This document shows, one piece after another, positions 1 through 8,461 of a DNA stretch of 17,413 nt; position 1 is the stretch's first letter; every line of letters begins with the position of its first letter. This stretch comes from Methylocystaceae bacterium (lineage in GTDB: Bacteria > Pseudomonadota > Alphaproteobacteria > Rhizobiales > Beijerinckiaceae), in the NCBI GenBank assembly GCA_003152255.1, contig PLZT01000283.1, positions 1-17,413 of the forward strand, written 5' to 3'. The translations under genes and the position numbers were made by a program. The notes under the pieces were generated by a model. It was given only the letters and a program-made list of their open reading frames with translations, made no database searches and was not told where the DNA came from.

Positions 1-156
1 TCGCTTCCTCGCCCGCCGAATAGGGCCAATGTCGTCGATCGGGGCGCCTATTTCAAGGCGCGGCGGCGCGGCGAAGAAGAGGCCGCCGACCGCGCGGCGA
101 CCCCGTGGCTCCGATGGCCGGTCAAGCCGGCGAAAACGACGCCCGCGAAGGGGCGC
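1..156. other. Left edge, no gene supported
   Basis: This stretch lies downstream of the stop codon of the PepSY-type gene. No reading frame here has a convincing start, ribosome binding site or recognisable protein sequence. A short inverted repeat (GCCGG-TCAAG-CCGGC, about 119-133) and a repeated TAGGCGCCCC-like element on the minus strand are visible, but no T-tract follows the hairpin, so a terminator is not claimed. Confidence 0.4.
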
Positions 157-2025
157 CTACATCCACTTCTGGCGCCACCAGCGAATGAAGCCCGTGACCG
201 AGAGGAACACGGCGAGGACGGCGAAAACGTCGTTCACCCACCTCCACTCGGACCAGAAGATCGTGCCCATATGCACGCGCAGCAACCAGGAGAACCAAGG
301 CGTGCCGGAATCGGTCGGCTGTTTCACGTCGAAGGTCTCGATCTCCTTGCCGTCGGCGTCGGTCACATACATTTTGGACGAGCTCTTCCAGACGAAATTG
401 TCGCCCAGCCGGGTCACGTCGGAGGGCATGAACATGCCTTCCATGCCGCCCATTCCGGCGGTCTCGGCCCTACGCGCCATGCCGGCGCTCATGCCGCCGC
501 CGCCGCCCTGGCCGGCGTCCTGCCGCGCGCCGCCGTTCATGCCATGATGGGCGTGATCCATGCCGGAATGGTCCATCCCGCCCATGCGCTCCGCTCCGGC
601 CTCGCGATTTCCTCCGCGTCCGCCGCCTTGGCGCGCCTCGCCACGCCCACGATCCCTGTCGGAAACCACGACCTCATGGTCGACCTGATCCGCGCCGCGA
701 ATGAGCGAGGGCCCGGCCATGCCGCCGGAAACGAGCACTTTGTCGCCAATTCGGCGCAGGCGCGTCGCCGCGCCGACCGGCTTGCCCGTCGCGTCCTCCT
801 CGCGCGCCCAGCTCCGCCCATTGTCCACGGTGGTGAACATGCCGATGCGATTGCCGATGGTGAAGGCGCCGGGCATGCCGGGATAGGCGACGATGGCGTC
901 GATCCAGCCGGCCCAGGACGAACCGTCGAAGGCCGGCGTCAGATAGGCTTGCGGTATTCGCGTCGCCTTCATCCAGTCGCCTAGCTCGCGTCCGTGGCCA
1001 ATAAAAATGCCGGTGACCGCGAGATAGATCAGCATCAGCACCGAGGCGACGCCGAGCGTGGCGCTATGGGCGCGAAACAGCCAGACAATGGTCGAGCGGC
1101 GCGCCGCCTTGGTCGCCTTGGACGCGGCGCCGACGCTCTTGGCGCGGCGCCTCCACCATTTCGGCAACCCCCAATAAAGCAGCCCGGTCAGCGACAGGAT
1201 GAACATGCCGAGGCCGCCGATGTCGTTCATGACCAAGGAGGTCACGGAACCCACGAGGCCTTTGCCGAAATGCAGTTCGCGAACAAAGCGGTTGAGCTGG
1301 ACATCGGTCACGCGAGACAGGGGTCCAAGCGGTCCGAGTTCGATCGTGTCGAATTTGGCGGGTTCTTCCGTTTTGAACCGGACGATTTTTGACTTGTCGA
1401 TGACCGCGAGCAGTTCGTCCGGAGCCGATCCCGCGGCGAGCGAGGTGACATACTCGCCCTTCAAGGTCGTCTGCCGCGCGGTCGCGCCCTTGTCGTTGGA
1501 GACATAAACGCCGTTGTCGGACGCGAACCAAAGCGAATTCCAGCCGACGGCCGGATCGGGCTCGATGGCGAGAATTTGCGGATGATCGCCGTCCAGGAAG
1601 CGCGTCGCCGTCCATGTCGTCCCGCCGTCGCGAGACAGCCACAGTCCGCGCGGACCGCCCGCCACCTGAATGGAGCGATCGCTCGGATCAATCTGTAGAT
1701 AGCGGGCGACGCCGCGCGCCGAATTCGCGTCCAGCGACGCCGGCGTCAAAAAGGCCGGCGACTTATTTTGCATCAGCCAGCGCCACGAGTCGTGGTCGAG
1801 GAAGAAGCCCGTGAGACCCAGCACCGCCAGCCAGGCCGCGCCGATGAGGCCGGCCCATTTGTGTATGAAGAAGTTCCAATAATAGAATCCGCCGCCGCTC
1901 TGCTTTTTCGTTTTGGCGGGCGCGGAGATTTTTCGCGGAGCTGGCGCGCGCGAGTCGACCTCGTCGCCTAGGGATGCGTCGCCGGGATGCGAAACGCGCC
2001 GAAATATTGAGTCTATGAAAGCCAT
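157..2025 (-). CDS. PepSY-associated membrane protein with Asp-box loops and a Met/His-rich segment
   Basis: The protein has 622 residues and probably about four membrane helices (roughly residues 58-77, 269-287, 325-343 and 597-615). This is the layout of PepSY_TM-family proteins, which often accompany metal or siderophore uptake genes. Two large loops face away from the helices. The first has an Asp-box-like motif SRDGGTTW (131-138) and the second has VDNGRSW near 400, which suggests small propeller-like or BNR repeats. Between about 480 and 533 the second loop carries a run rich in Met and His (MGGMDHSGMDHAHHGM), typical of periplasmic copper-binding segments. The start was placed at ATG 2025 because GAGAGGG precedes it and the next residues form a sensible cytoplasmic N-terminus. 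The upstream open frame is Arg-rich shadow. Copper import or copper-state sensing is an inference. The membrane topology is seen only by eye. Confidence 0.8.
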   Translation of the reverse strand: MAFIDSIFRRVSHPGDASLGDEVDSRAPAPRKISAPAKTKKQSGGGFYYWNFFIHKWAGLIGAAWLAVLGLTGFFLDHDSWRWLMQNKSPAFLTPASLDANSARGVARYLQIDPSDRSIQVAGGPRGLWLSRDGGTTWTATRFLDGDHPQILAIEPDPAVGWNSLWFASDNGVYVSNDKGATARQTTLKGEYVTSLAAGSAPDELLAVIDKSKIVRFKTEEPAKFDTIELGPLGPLSRVTDVQLNRFVRELHFGKGLVGSVTSLVMNDIGGLGMFILSLTGLLYWGLPKWWRRRAKSVGAASKATKAARRSTIVWLFRAHSATLGVASVLMLIYLAVTGIFIGHGRELGDWMKATRIPQAYLTPAFDGSSWAGWIDAIVAYPGMPGAFTIGNRIGMFTTVDNGRSWAREEDATGKPVGAATRLRRIGDKVLVSGGMAGPSLIRGADQVDHEVVVSDRDRGRGEARQGGGRGGNREAGAERMGGMDHSGMDHAHHGMNGGARQDAGQGGGGGMSAGMARRAETAGMGGMEGMFMPSDVTRLGDNFVWKSSSKMYVTDADGKEIETFDVKQPTDSGTPWFSWLLRVHMGTIFWSEWRWVNDVFAVLAVFLSVTGFIRWWRQKWM

Positions 2026-2218
2026 CGTCGTTCCCTCTCGAACAGGGGCGACCCGCGCGCTCCGAATGCGATTCCGCCGGTTCCGGAGTGTGGTCGCTAT
2101 GTCGCTTGCGCCCTCTCGCGCCGAAACGACGGACGCGCGAAGCGCCCGGACGACGGAAGGCGGTTTGTGGCATGGAGAGCGCGGACGGCCTTGCGCCTGC
2201 CCCGGAACTTCTCGACTT

Positions 2219-2626
2219 TTATGCGAGCGCGGGGGGCGCGCGCGAACGTAGATCGGCGGGACCGCCTTCGAGTTCGCGGCCGAGCAGCGTCTCGAACGCA
2301 AAACGCGTCGAAACTTCCAGCTGGTGAACGAAATGGGAAATGGAACGCGCGCCGAGCCCCGGCGCGGCTGACAAGGCGCAGGCGTCGCAACAGGACGCGT
2401 GTGTCCCCGCGGGCGCGCCGCCGCGCTCCGTCGCGCCATGGCAGTCGATCGCGGGCGTGGACGTCGCCGTTACGCGCGTCTCGGATTGACGCCTCGAGTC
2501 ATTTGGCGACGAGTCATGGATCGACGCGCCGTGGGTCGAGGACGCGAGGCCGAATAACAGCGTCGCCAGCACGTAAAGCGCGGCGACCGCCTGCCTTCCC
2601 ATTTGGGATCGAGAGAGCGTCCTCAT
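2219..2626 (-). CDS. Small exported Cys/His protein, DUF2946-like
   Basis: The frame encodes 135 residues. A basic start is followed by a hydrophobic stretch (about 12-30), consistent with a signal peptide. The mature part has Cys-His at 62-63, His76, then CCDAC (79-83). This resembles small DUF2946-type proteins, which have a Cys-rich core and often sit beside TonB-dependent receptors and PepSY_TM proteins. It lies 193 bp upstream of the PepSY-type gene on the same strand, so the two may be co-transcribed. A metal-related role, possibly copper, follows from the Cys/His pattern and this neighbour and is inference. No strong ribosome binding site is visible before ATG 2626, and ATG 2602 is an alternative start. 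It could be a spurious frame, but the signal peptide plus clustered Cys/His argue for a gene. Confidence 0.55.
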   Translation of the reverse strand: MRTLSRSQMGRQAVAALYVLATLLFGLASSTHGASIHDSSPNDSRRQSETRVTATSTPAIDCHGATERGGAPAGTHASCCDACALSAAPGLGARSISHFVHQLEVSTRFAFETLLGRELEGGPADLRSRAPPALA

Positions 2627-2794
2627 GGGCTGGAATGTTGCATGGGCGCTTATTTTTCGTCAAGAACACGGCGGGCGCGGAACCCTGCGACCGCCCGACT
2701 GGAAACGATTCAGACATAATGACGACAGCGACATACGGCGAGATCAAGCCGCCGGGCGAGTCCGTGAAAAGTGGGAATTGCGGCGTTTGTCGAC

Positions 2795-2821
2795 TTGACG
2801 GCGCCCGCGCGCCCGTAGCAT
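2795..2821 (+). promoter_or_regulatory. Candidate promoter for gapR
   Basis: TTGACG at 2795-2800 and TAGCAT at 2816-2821 resemble a housekeeping-sigma -35/-10 pair. The spacing is short at 15 nt. The site lies about 110 nt upstream of the gapR start within the 302-bp divergent gap (2627-2928). No other structure is evident in that gap. Confidence 0.3.
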
Positions 2822-2928
2822 GGCTCGATAAGGCATGGAGCCGTGGAGCGCCGTCGCGGCGAATCGCGCCCGCCCCGCGCCGCGCTCCATAATGCGGTCC
2901 AAACGCCAAACTCCCGGAAAATGCGCCC

Positions 2929-3171
2929 ATGAACAGCAATGCGGTCGACGGCGGCCACCTCAAGGCCTTTATCGAGCGAATCGAAAAGCTCGAAGAGGAA
3001 AAGCGCGCCATCGCCGACGACATCAAGGATGTCTATGGCGAGGCCAAGGGGACGGGTTTCGATCCCAAGATCATGCGCAAGATCGTCTCGCTGCGCCGCC
3101 AGGAAAAGGGCAAGCGCGAGGAGGAGGAGGAAATTCTCGGCCTCTACCTCTCGGCGCTCGGCATGGAGTGA
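2929..3171 (+). CDS. gapR: GapR-family (DUF2312) nucleoid-associated DNA-binding protein
   Basis: This 80-residue protein matches the DUF2312/GapR family along its whole length. It has an N-terminal coiled-coil helix ([18 protein letters not shown]), the conserved core [18 protein letters not shown] turn ([12 protein letters not shown]), the basic helix [17 protein letters not shown] and the terminal LGLYLSALG. In Caulobacter, GapR is an essential protein that binds overtwisted AT-rich DNA ahead of forks and transcribing polymerase and stimulates type II topoisomerases. The family is nearly confined to Alphaproteobacteria, which supports the taxonomic assignment. The length is normal, slightly shorter than the roughly 89 residues in Caulobacter. 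GGAAA precedes the ATG. The gene stands alone between the divergent metal-handling pair and the outer-membrane protein. Confidence 0.92.
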   Translation: MNSNAVDGGHLKAFIERIEKLEEEKRAIADDIKDVYGEAKGTGFDPKIMRKIVSLRRQEKGKREEEEEILGLYLSALGME

Positions 3172-3266
3172 GCGCCCCGGTAAGCGCTCGTTAACCATAA
3201 GTCCCTAACGCTTGTTCGCGGAGCCACGCCCGACGGCGCGGCTTGAGCGTCCGCGCGAGGGATGAC

Positions 3267-4943
3267 GTGCCGCCCAGAACAACAAAGCACAGCGTCGCCG
3301 CGTCGCTCGCGGCCGCCCTGTTGCTGGCGCCGGCGCAACAGGCGCGAAGCCAGGAGCTTCCCCTCGCGCCGGCGATCGAGCCATCGCCCGGCGTCGACGC
3401 GCGCGATGTCTCGCCGCTCGGAAACCGGGACATGACCGCCGACCCGATGCGCGGCGATTCGCTTCGCGGCTTCCGGCCCGAGGGCGACGCCTCCACGACC
3501 GGCGCGAACGCGGACGATGCGGCGCCAGGCGCGCCGAATTACGGCGCCCCACGTCCGAAGACGAAGCTGCCGAAACCCTATCCTCCCCATCGCGTTCACG
3601 CCGGCGCGCCGCATCCGTCCAAAAACCCCCTGCCGCCGCTCGAACCTTATAAAACCTCGGCCGCGGCGCGCCGCGCCTTGCGCCTGCATCCGCAACCCGA
3701 CGTGCCAGCGCCGGAGGCAGGCCCCACCGTCGCCATGACGCCCACGATCAAGGCGAAGCCAAAGCCCATCGTCGAACTCAACCCATACGATCCGGTCGGC
3801 ATCGGCGTCGGCTCGCTTCGTTTGACGCCGTTCCTCGAACTTTCGACCGGCTACGACAGCAATCCGGATCGTCTGTCTCCGAACAGCGTCCCCGCTCCAA
3901 CCGGTTCGAAGCTGCTGCGCGCCGACGCCGGATTCAAGCTTCGCTCCGACTGGGAGCGGGACAGTCTCCAGGCCGATCTGCGCCTCGGCTATGTCGACTA
4001 TTTCGACTATGAACAAGCCAGCCGCCCGGACGGCGCCGGAAATTTCGTCGGCCGCTACGACGTGACGCGCGACACCGCCATCGACGCGCTCGGCCATTTC
4101 AATCTCGATACGCAGCGCCCGGGCGCGCCGGCGATTTCGTCGGGTTTGCCGGGCGTCACCGTAACCAACCGTCCCATCATAGTCTCCGCCGGAACCGCCG
4201 CCGGCGTCACCGAGAAATTCAACCGGTTGGAAGTGTCGCTGCGCGGCGCCTTCGACCGCACGATGTACCAGGACGCCTATTATTCCGACGGCTCGACGCT
4301 CAATCTCGCGAGCACGGATTTCAACGACTACGGAGTCATCGGCCGGGTCGCCTACGAGATCTCGCCAAGCCTAAAGCCCTTCGTCGAGGGAACTTACGAC
4401 ACGCGCGTGCACGACTCGCCGGTCGATCCCTACGGCTACTATCGAGACAGCGACGGGTTGGCGTTGCGCGGGGGCGCGGAGGTGAAGATCAGCGATCTCC
4501 TGCATGGCCAGGCCTCGGGCGGCTATGCCGAGCGCGACTACCAGGACGTTCGCCTGCCGCAATTGCGCGGGCCGACCGTCGACGCCGCGCTTATCTATAC
4601 GCCCACGCCGCTGACAACACTGACGTTGCGCGGCGCGACGACACTCAATGAGACGACTCTGGCCGGCGCTTCCGGCGCGATTTCGCGCACGATTAACGCG
4701 GAGCTGTCGCACGATCTGCTCCGCAATCTGACGGTGACGGCGCTCGGAACCTATTTCAACAACCAGTATCAGGGCGTCTCACTGGTGGAAAACGGCTACA
4801 CCGCCGGCGTGAGGCTGGATTACAAAATCACGCGTTCAATCGCGTTCCACGCCAGCTATTCCCACGAGCGGCTGAGCAGCAACGAAGCGGGAGACGATTA
4901 CACCGCCAACGTCTTTCTCGTCGGCCTGAGGTTCCAGCAATAG
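3267..4943 (+). CDS. Outer-membrane beta-barrel protein with proline-rich N-terminal region
   Basis: The product has about 558 residues when started at GTG 3267, chosen because GAGGGA lies 5-6 nt upstream and the N-terminus then begins directly with a signal peptide (hydrophobic core about 10-22, likely cleavage near 26-28). The track start at TTG 3243 adds eight residues and lacks a site. Residues about 30-180 are low-complexity and rich in Pro and Ala. From about 181 to the C-terminus there are alternating amphipathic strands, opening with the typical LTPFLELSTGYDSNPDR motif of the BBP2/outer-membrane-beta-barrel family and closing with an aromatic strand ending FQQ. Members are often encoded with exopolysaccharide export genes. 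The flippase 128 bp downstream fits that, but a role in polysaccharide secretion is inference. Confidence 0.8.
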   Translation: MPPRTTKHSVAASLAAALLLAPAQQARSQELPLAPAIEPSPGVDARDVSPLGNRDMTADPMRGDSLRGFRPEGDASTTGANADDAAPGAPNYGAPRPKTKLPKPYPPHRVHAGAPHPSKNPLPPLEPYKTSAAARRALRLHPQPDVPAPEAGPTVAMTPTIKAKPKPIVELNPYDPVGIGVGSLRLTPFLELSTGYDSNPDRLSPNSVPAPTGSKLLRADAGFKLRSDWERDSLQADLRLGYVDYFDYEQASRPDGAGNFVGRYDVTRDTAIDALGHFNLDTQRPGAPAISSGLPGVTVTNRPIIVSAGTAAGVTEKFNRLEVSLRGAFDRTMYQDAYYSDGSTLNLASTDFNDYGVIGRVAYEISPSLKPFVEGTYDTRVHDSPVDPYGYYRDSDGLALRGGAEVKISDLLHGQASGGYAERDYQDVRLPQLRGPTVDAALIYTPTPLTTLTLRGATTLNETTLAGASGAISRTINAELSHDLLRNLTVTALGTYFNNQYQGVSLVENGYTAGVRLDYKITRSIAFHASYSHERLSSNEAGDDYTANVFLVGLRFQQ

Positions 4944-5009
4944 CGTTTTCCCAGGGAGCGGACGCCGCGTCGCGCGAAGGAAAGCGCGAAAAATTAATAA
5001 TCGAGGAGC

Positions 5010-5081
5010 ATGGCGCTTTCCGAGAAGGAAGCGCTCTTCGCTCGCCTCGCATCGCGGGAGTCCTGTTCGGCATGTGGATGA
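5010..5081 (+). CDS. Possible 23-codon leader ORF overlapping flippase start
   Basis: ATG 5010 is preceded closely by GAGGAG and opens a frame reading MALSEKEALFARLASRESCS and three more residues. The frame ends at TGA 5079-5081, within the repeated ATG codons at the flippase start (ATGA overlap with ATG 5078). It could be a leader peptide coupling translation, or the remains of a longer flippase N-terminus displaced by a frameshift. Confidence 0.3.
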   Translation: MALSEKEALFARLASRESCSACG

Positions 5082-6496
5082 TGCTTGTCTTTACAGTGAA
5101 CAGCCTACTGAATTTCGTGGTCAGCCTGCTGGTCGCGAAGTTTCTCGGCCCCGCCGAATATGGCCGCTTCGTGCTGGCGTTGTCGGCCTCCGTGGTCATT
5201 CAACTGCTGTTGTTCGACTGGCTGCGATTCGCGGCGACGAGATTTTACTCCGAGCGCGACCGGCTCCAGCGCCCGAACGTGCGCGCGACGCTCGACGCCG
5301 CCTTCGGTTGGATCGCCTTCGCGGCGAGCCTCGCGGCCTTTGGCGTCTACGCATCGGGCCTCGATCTGCCGCTGTCGCCCGATTTGGCCGGGCTCGCCAT
5401 CGGCGTTTCCATCTCCAACGGACTGTTCGATTTCGCCTGCGCCTTGCTGCGCGCGCGCTTTCTCGACAAGTCCTACGGTTTGCTCGTCGTCGCCAAGAAC
5501 GCGCTCGCCTTCACGCTCACGGTCGGCGGCGCTTTCTGGTTCGGCTCGGCGCGGGTCGCGATCGTCGGCATGATGGTCAGCGTCCTGGGCGCGCTGTTAG
5601 TCGGGCGCGGCGGACTGATTGACGACGCGGCGCGCGATGGCCGCGCCGAGCGCGCGTTGGGGATGAGATTTTTGGCTTACGGCATGCCGATCATTAGCGC
5701 CAACATTGTCTATCAGTCCGTTCCGCTGCTCAATCGCGTGCTGGTCTCGCAATCGCTCGGCTTCGCCGAAGCAGGACAATATTCGCTCGCCTATGAGATC
5801 GGCGTTCGCATCGTCGGCGCGATCGGCTCGGCGCTCGACGTGATTTTGTTCCAACTCGCCGTGCTTCACGAAAAGACGACGGGCCCGGAGAGCGCGCGGG
5901 CGCAGGTTTCGACCAACATGGGCGTCGTTTTCGCCGTCGTCGCGCCGGCGGTGCTCGGCTGCTGGCTGATTCTGCCGAGCTTCGAACATTTGTTCGTTCC
6001 GGAGAGTTTTCGCGGCCCCTACGCGCATTATTTCGCGCTGATGGCCCCTGCCCTCGCCGCCTTCGCGCTGATCAACTACGCGATCAACCCCGCATTTCAG
6101 ATCGCGCACCGGCTGGCGCCGCTGGTTATCGCCGCGCTGGTGGCGGTGATCGCCAATCTCCTCGCCATCGGGCTTTTGGCGACGACCAAGGACGCCTCGA
6201 ATTACGCCCTGGCGCAATCGATTTCGAGTCTCGCGGGAATGGCCGCCGTCACGGCGATGTTGACTTGGCTGGAGCCGATGTGGCCGAGACCGCGCGATAT
6301 TTTCGGCGCGCTGGCCGGCTGCGCGGCGATGCTCTGCGCCGTTCTGCCGCTACGCGGCATGGCGCCGGGCGTGGCCGCGATGACGGCGCAAATTCTGGTG
6401 GGGGGAGCCGTCTACCTCGCGGCGGTGGCGGCCCTGGACATCGCGGGCCTGCGCACCCTCCTGCGGCCCAAGATCGCGGCGCGGCTCAACGGTTGA
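5072..6496 (+). CDS. Wzx-like oligosaccharide flippase (MOP superfamily)
   Basis: The 474-residue protein is almost wholly hydrophobic, with about twelve predicted helices. It carries the family's N-terminal signature: a helix followed by AKFLGPAEYGRFVLALS, then DWLRFAATRFYSE. Such proteins flip undecaprenyl-linked or other lipid-linked glycans across the inner membrane. The start is ATG 5072, with GGGAG about 11 nt upstream, or ATG 5078. A 23-codon frame (5010-5081) with a good site (GAGGAG) ends in a TGA that overlaps the ATG at 5078, so translational coupling is possible. The frame remains open upstream of 5072 but has no usable start. The gene probably works with the outer-membrane barrel protein before it in export of a surface polysaccharide. 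Confidence 0.87.
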   Translation: MWMMLVFTVNSLLNFVVSLLVAKFLGPAEYGRFVLALSASVVIQLLLFDWLRFAATRFYSERDRLQRPNVRATLDAAFGWIAFAASLAAFGVYASGLDLPLSPDLAGLAIGVSISNGLFDFACALLRARFLDKSYGLLVVAKNALAFTLTVGGAFWFGSARVAIVGMMVSVLGALLVGRGGLIDDAARDGRAERALGMRFLAYGMPIISANIVYQSVPLLNRVLVSQSLGFAEAGQYSLAYEIGVRIVGAIGSALDVILFQLAVLHEKTTGPESARAQVSTNMGVVFAVVAPAVLGCWLILPSFEHLFVPESFRGPYAHYFALMAPALAAFALINYAINPAFQIAHRLAPLVIAALVAVIANLLAIGLLATTKDASNYALAQSISSLAGMAAVTAMLTWLEPMWPRPRDIFGALAGCAAMLCAVLPLRGMAPGVAAMTAQILVGGAVYLAAVAALDIAGLRTLLRPKIAARLNG

Positions 6497-6608
6497 GACG
6501 GCACGATCTCGCGTCGCGCGGCGCCGCGAAAACCTTCGGAAACCCCGCCTAGCGCGCCGAGGAGCGGCCTTCCCCGATCTCAATTGGATTCAATCTTCGA
6601 TGGGGGGG

Positions 6609-6638
6609 TTGGCAAACGCCTCCGACCCTTGCTATATG
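6609..6638 (+). promoter_or_regulatory. Promoter of tRNA-Asn
   Basis: TTGGCA (6609-6614) and TATATG (6633-6638) are separated by 18 nt and lie 16 nt upstream of the tRNA. The GCTATATGCGC context is typical of alphaproteobacterial stable-RNA promoters. The rest of the 158-bp gap after the flippase shows only a GC-rich palindrome. Confidence 0.65.
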
Positions 6639-6654
6639 CGCTCACCTTAGATTT

Positions 6655-6730
6655 TCCCCGATAGCTCAGCTGGTAGAGCACGCGACTGTTAATCGCTAGG
6701 TCGTAGGTTCGAGTCCTACTCGGGGAGCCA
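6655..6730 (+). tRNA. tRNA-Asn (GTT)
   Basis: A complete 76-nt cloverleaf is present. The acceptor TCCCCGA pairs with TCGGGGA (6720-6726), discriminator G is at 6727, and CCA is encoded at 6728-6730. The D-arm contains GCTCAGCTGGTAGAGC. The anticodon loop CTGTTAA places GTT at 6688-6690, so the tRNA reads Asn codons. The T-arm contains GGTTCGAGTCC. The gene has its own promoter. Its 3' part is repeated at 16057, marking it as the integration target of the following island. Integration left the tRNA intact. Confidence 0.97.
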
Positions 6731-6739
6731 AGGATTTCA
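6702..6739 (+). repeat. Island attachment site, tRNA-proximal copy (attL)
   Basis: This 38-nt segment covers the last 29 nt of tRNA-Asn (T-arm, acceptor 3' strand, CCA) plus 9 nt of flank. It recurs in the same orientation at 16057-16094 with one mismatch (6731 A versus 16086 G). Tyrosine-recombinase islands characteristically use tRNA 3' ends as attachment cores. Confidence 0.85.
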
Positions 6740-7029
6740 AAGACATAGACGCGGGGCTTGAGAGACGCTTCGATAAGCGCCGGACTCCGGTAAGCACTCG
6801 GTAAGCAGAAATCAGAAATTCGAAGAAACGACCGGCAATCGAATCAACGGCGGCCTGTGGACTGTTTCCTCATGGCCATCGGCCCGCATAAATCGTCGAA
6901 CTGCAATCCGAAGGCGTCGCCGGCGCCTGGGTGACGTGACGCAACCCCTTCGAGCAATGGCGCGGAAGATCGTGTAATCGTTTCTCTGTCCAGGGGATTG
7001 CGACCAGGGCGCGGACAAGGGGAGCGCAT
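6740..7029. other. Island left end, no gene seen
   Basis: About 290 bp lie between the attachment site and the first island gene. No integrase or other recognisable coding sequence lies here, although an integrase often sits beside the target tRNA. Only short, unconvincing frames exist. Confidence 0.4.
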
Positions 7030-7320
7030 ATGACGCGAATCGTCGAGCATCGCAGCGCTTTGCCGTTCGGGCCCGTGGTGGAGGTGCATGTGCGTCATGA
7101 CCCGGACGCCGAAACGCCGGTCTTTGCCACGGTCAGCGTCAGCACATTCGGCGCGACGCCCGATCCCGAGGCATTTCCGCAACCATTGCCGGCCGCCGAT
7201 GCCCTTCTTCAAGCACTCGCTTATGCAGAGCGAGTCGGGATTGCCTGCGTTTGGATTAATGACCCTGGCGGCCACTTCCCGCCGGAGAAACGCCCTGTGC
7301 GAGACGCGAGCGGGCTGTGA
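7030..7320 (+). CDS. Hypothetical protein, 96 aa
   Basis: ATG 7030 is preceded by a strong ribosome binding site (AAGGGGAG, spacing about 5), and the frame runs 96 residues with gene-like composition. No family is recognised. The protein lacks a signal peptide or membrane segment. It begins with a strand-like portion (VVEVHVRHD, PVFATVSVSTFG), continues with a helix-rich centre (AADALLQALAYAERVG) and ends with a short strand (ACVWIND) and a polar tail. It is probably a small soluble cytoplasmic protein. It is the first gene inside the island and stands alone. Confidence 0.6.
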   Translation: MTRIVEHRSALPFGPVVEVHVRHDPDAETPVFATVSVSTFGATPDPEAFPQPLPAADALLQALAYAERVGIACVWINDPGGHFPPEKRPVRDASGL

Positions 7321-7466
7321 GCCCTAATCATCGTGAGTCCGCGACCGCCAATGTGATTTGGCGACACGGCGGCGCAAACCCCAAACTTGGGGATTTCTTT
7401 GATGTTGCGCTCAATCGTCCTGCAAATATCGCGCGAGCGGGCGAACCCTCGAACGCCGTTGCTGGT

Positions 7467-7742
7467 TCAAACGCGCCGGATCAAACGAACCAGCAAGAGC
7501 AGGACGATAGCGCCGACCGCGGCATTCAGACTGAGGCGCACGAGCCCGGTTCCAAAGTGAACGCCGAGCCGGGGCGCCAGCCAATTCCCGATATAGGCGC
7601 CGATCGCTCCGACGATGACATCGCCAACGATCCCCATTCCATATTTCGTCATGAACTTCGCGGCGATCCATCCGGCGACGAGGCCGACCAACAGAATCAC
7701 GGCAAGGCTTTGATAGGGCGGATGCAGGGTGGGCAGTTGCAT
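7467..7742 (-). CDS. GlsB/YeaQ/YmgE-family small membrane protein
   Basis: The product has 91 residues when started at ATG 7742, where GGAAA lies upstream and the length fits the family. The longer frame to 7793 adds 17 unlikely residues. It has three hydrophobic segments rich in Gly (about 11-26, 35-54 and 65-85) with the family-type pattern LVGLVAGWIAAKF, GDVIVGAIGAYIGNWL and NAAVGAIVLLLLVRLI. These transglycosylase-associated-type proteins are inner-membrane proteins linked to stress response, with no defined reaction. It is a single gene on the minus strand inside the island. No link to the monooxygenase is apparent. Confidence 0.8.
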   Translation of the reverse strand: MQLPTLHPPYQSLAVILLVGLVAGWIAAKFMTKYGMGIVGDVIVGAIGAYIGNWLAPRLGVHFGTGLVRLSLNAAVGAIVLLLLVRLIRRV

Positions 7743-7928
7743 GCGGTTTCCAATGGCTTCGCTCAGATTATCCAACGCGCATCTGAAACGCAAAGCGGCC
7801 CGCCTAGTCGACAGAGCTTCCGGCGACGATGCGGATGCCGTGCCAGCCCGATATATGAGTCCCCGTATCGGCCCCGAGGCTGAGAGGAAGGCACGGACCC
7901 TCTCGCACTTATTCCGCGCAACGGGCGG

Positions 7929-8438
7929 TCACTTGGAGTCGGGTTCATCTACCCAGCGCCACCCCGGTGGAAGTTTTGGCGCTGCGACTGCTGGTGGCAA
8001 AGTGGGTGATTGACCCGTCTTAATGACTTGGCCAACGCTTTTGACGCACTCGTCCCATGGCGGCGTTTCCTCTGGCATGAGACAGTGCTCTCGAACAGTC
8101 CTGTTGATACGTTCCAACGTATCGTGACCAACCCCCCACATAATCTGGTCGTTTGATTGTTGAGAACATTGTCGGAACCCTTAAACGCTGTCGGTTTGCG
8201 CGCAGATCTTGTTGACTATTGCTTGCCGCCTACGAAATTCCGCGCTCGTCAAACTAAATCGTCGTGCTTTGGCCGCGATCTGCATTTCCTCATACGCAGG
8301 ATCGGCGCCAACGAAACCCAACCTTTTCGCGTCTTCCCAAGATAACTTTCTGATCTCATCAGGACCAACACTTTGCATAATTTGAAACACTTCATCTGGC
8401 AAGTTCATCTCGCGTAAATAATTGCGAACATCAATCAT
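7929..8438 (-). pseudogene. Broken gene with in-frame stop; C-terminal part of a ClpP-like periplasmic protein family
   Basis: Two open segments lie in the same frame on the minus strand: 8438-8181 (85 codons) and 8141-7929 (70 codons). They are separated only by a TAA at 8181-8183 and thirteen sense codons. Read together they resemble the C-terminal region of exported serine-protease-like proteins (COG3904 type). There is a helix plus RKLSWEDAKRLGF, then DPAYEEMQIAAKA and FRRRQAIVNKIC, then WGVGHDTLERINRTVREHC with spaced Cys residues. The catalytic N-terminal domain is missing, because the frame begins beside the divergent XRE-type gene. It is therefore probably 5'-truncated and interrupted by a nonsense mutation. 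The family assignment is from memory of the motif pattern and is only moderate. Confidence 0.6.
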
Positions 8439-8461
8439 GAGTTTTTTATAGCGAAGGTCAC

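Noticed and set aside
271..984. 237-codon plus-strand frame within the PepSY-type gene
   Set aside because: It is antisense to a protein with clear membrane helices and Asp-box motifs and has no recognisable content.
2026..2439. N-terminal extension of the PepSY-type protein by 138 residues
   Set aside because: The extension is Arg/Pro-rich shadow sequence and overlaps the small Cys/His gene. ATG 2025 has a good ribosome binding site.
2710..3198. Long minus-strand frame opposite gapR
   Set aside because: GapR is an unmistakable family match on the plus strand, so the opposite frame is a shadow.
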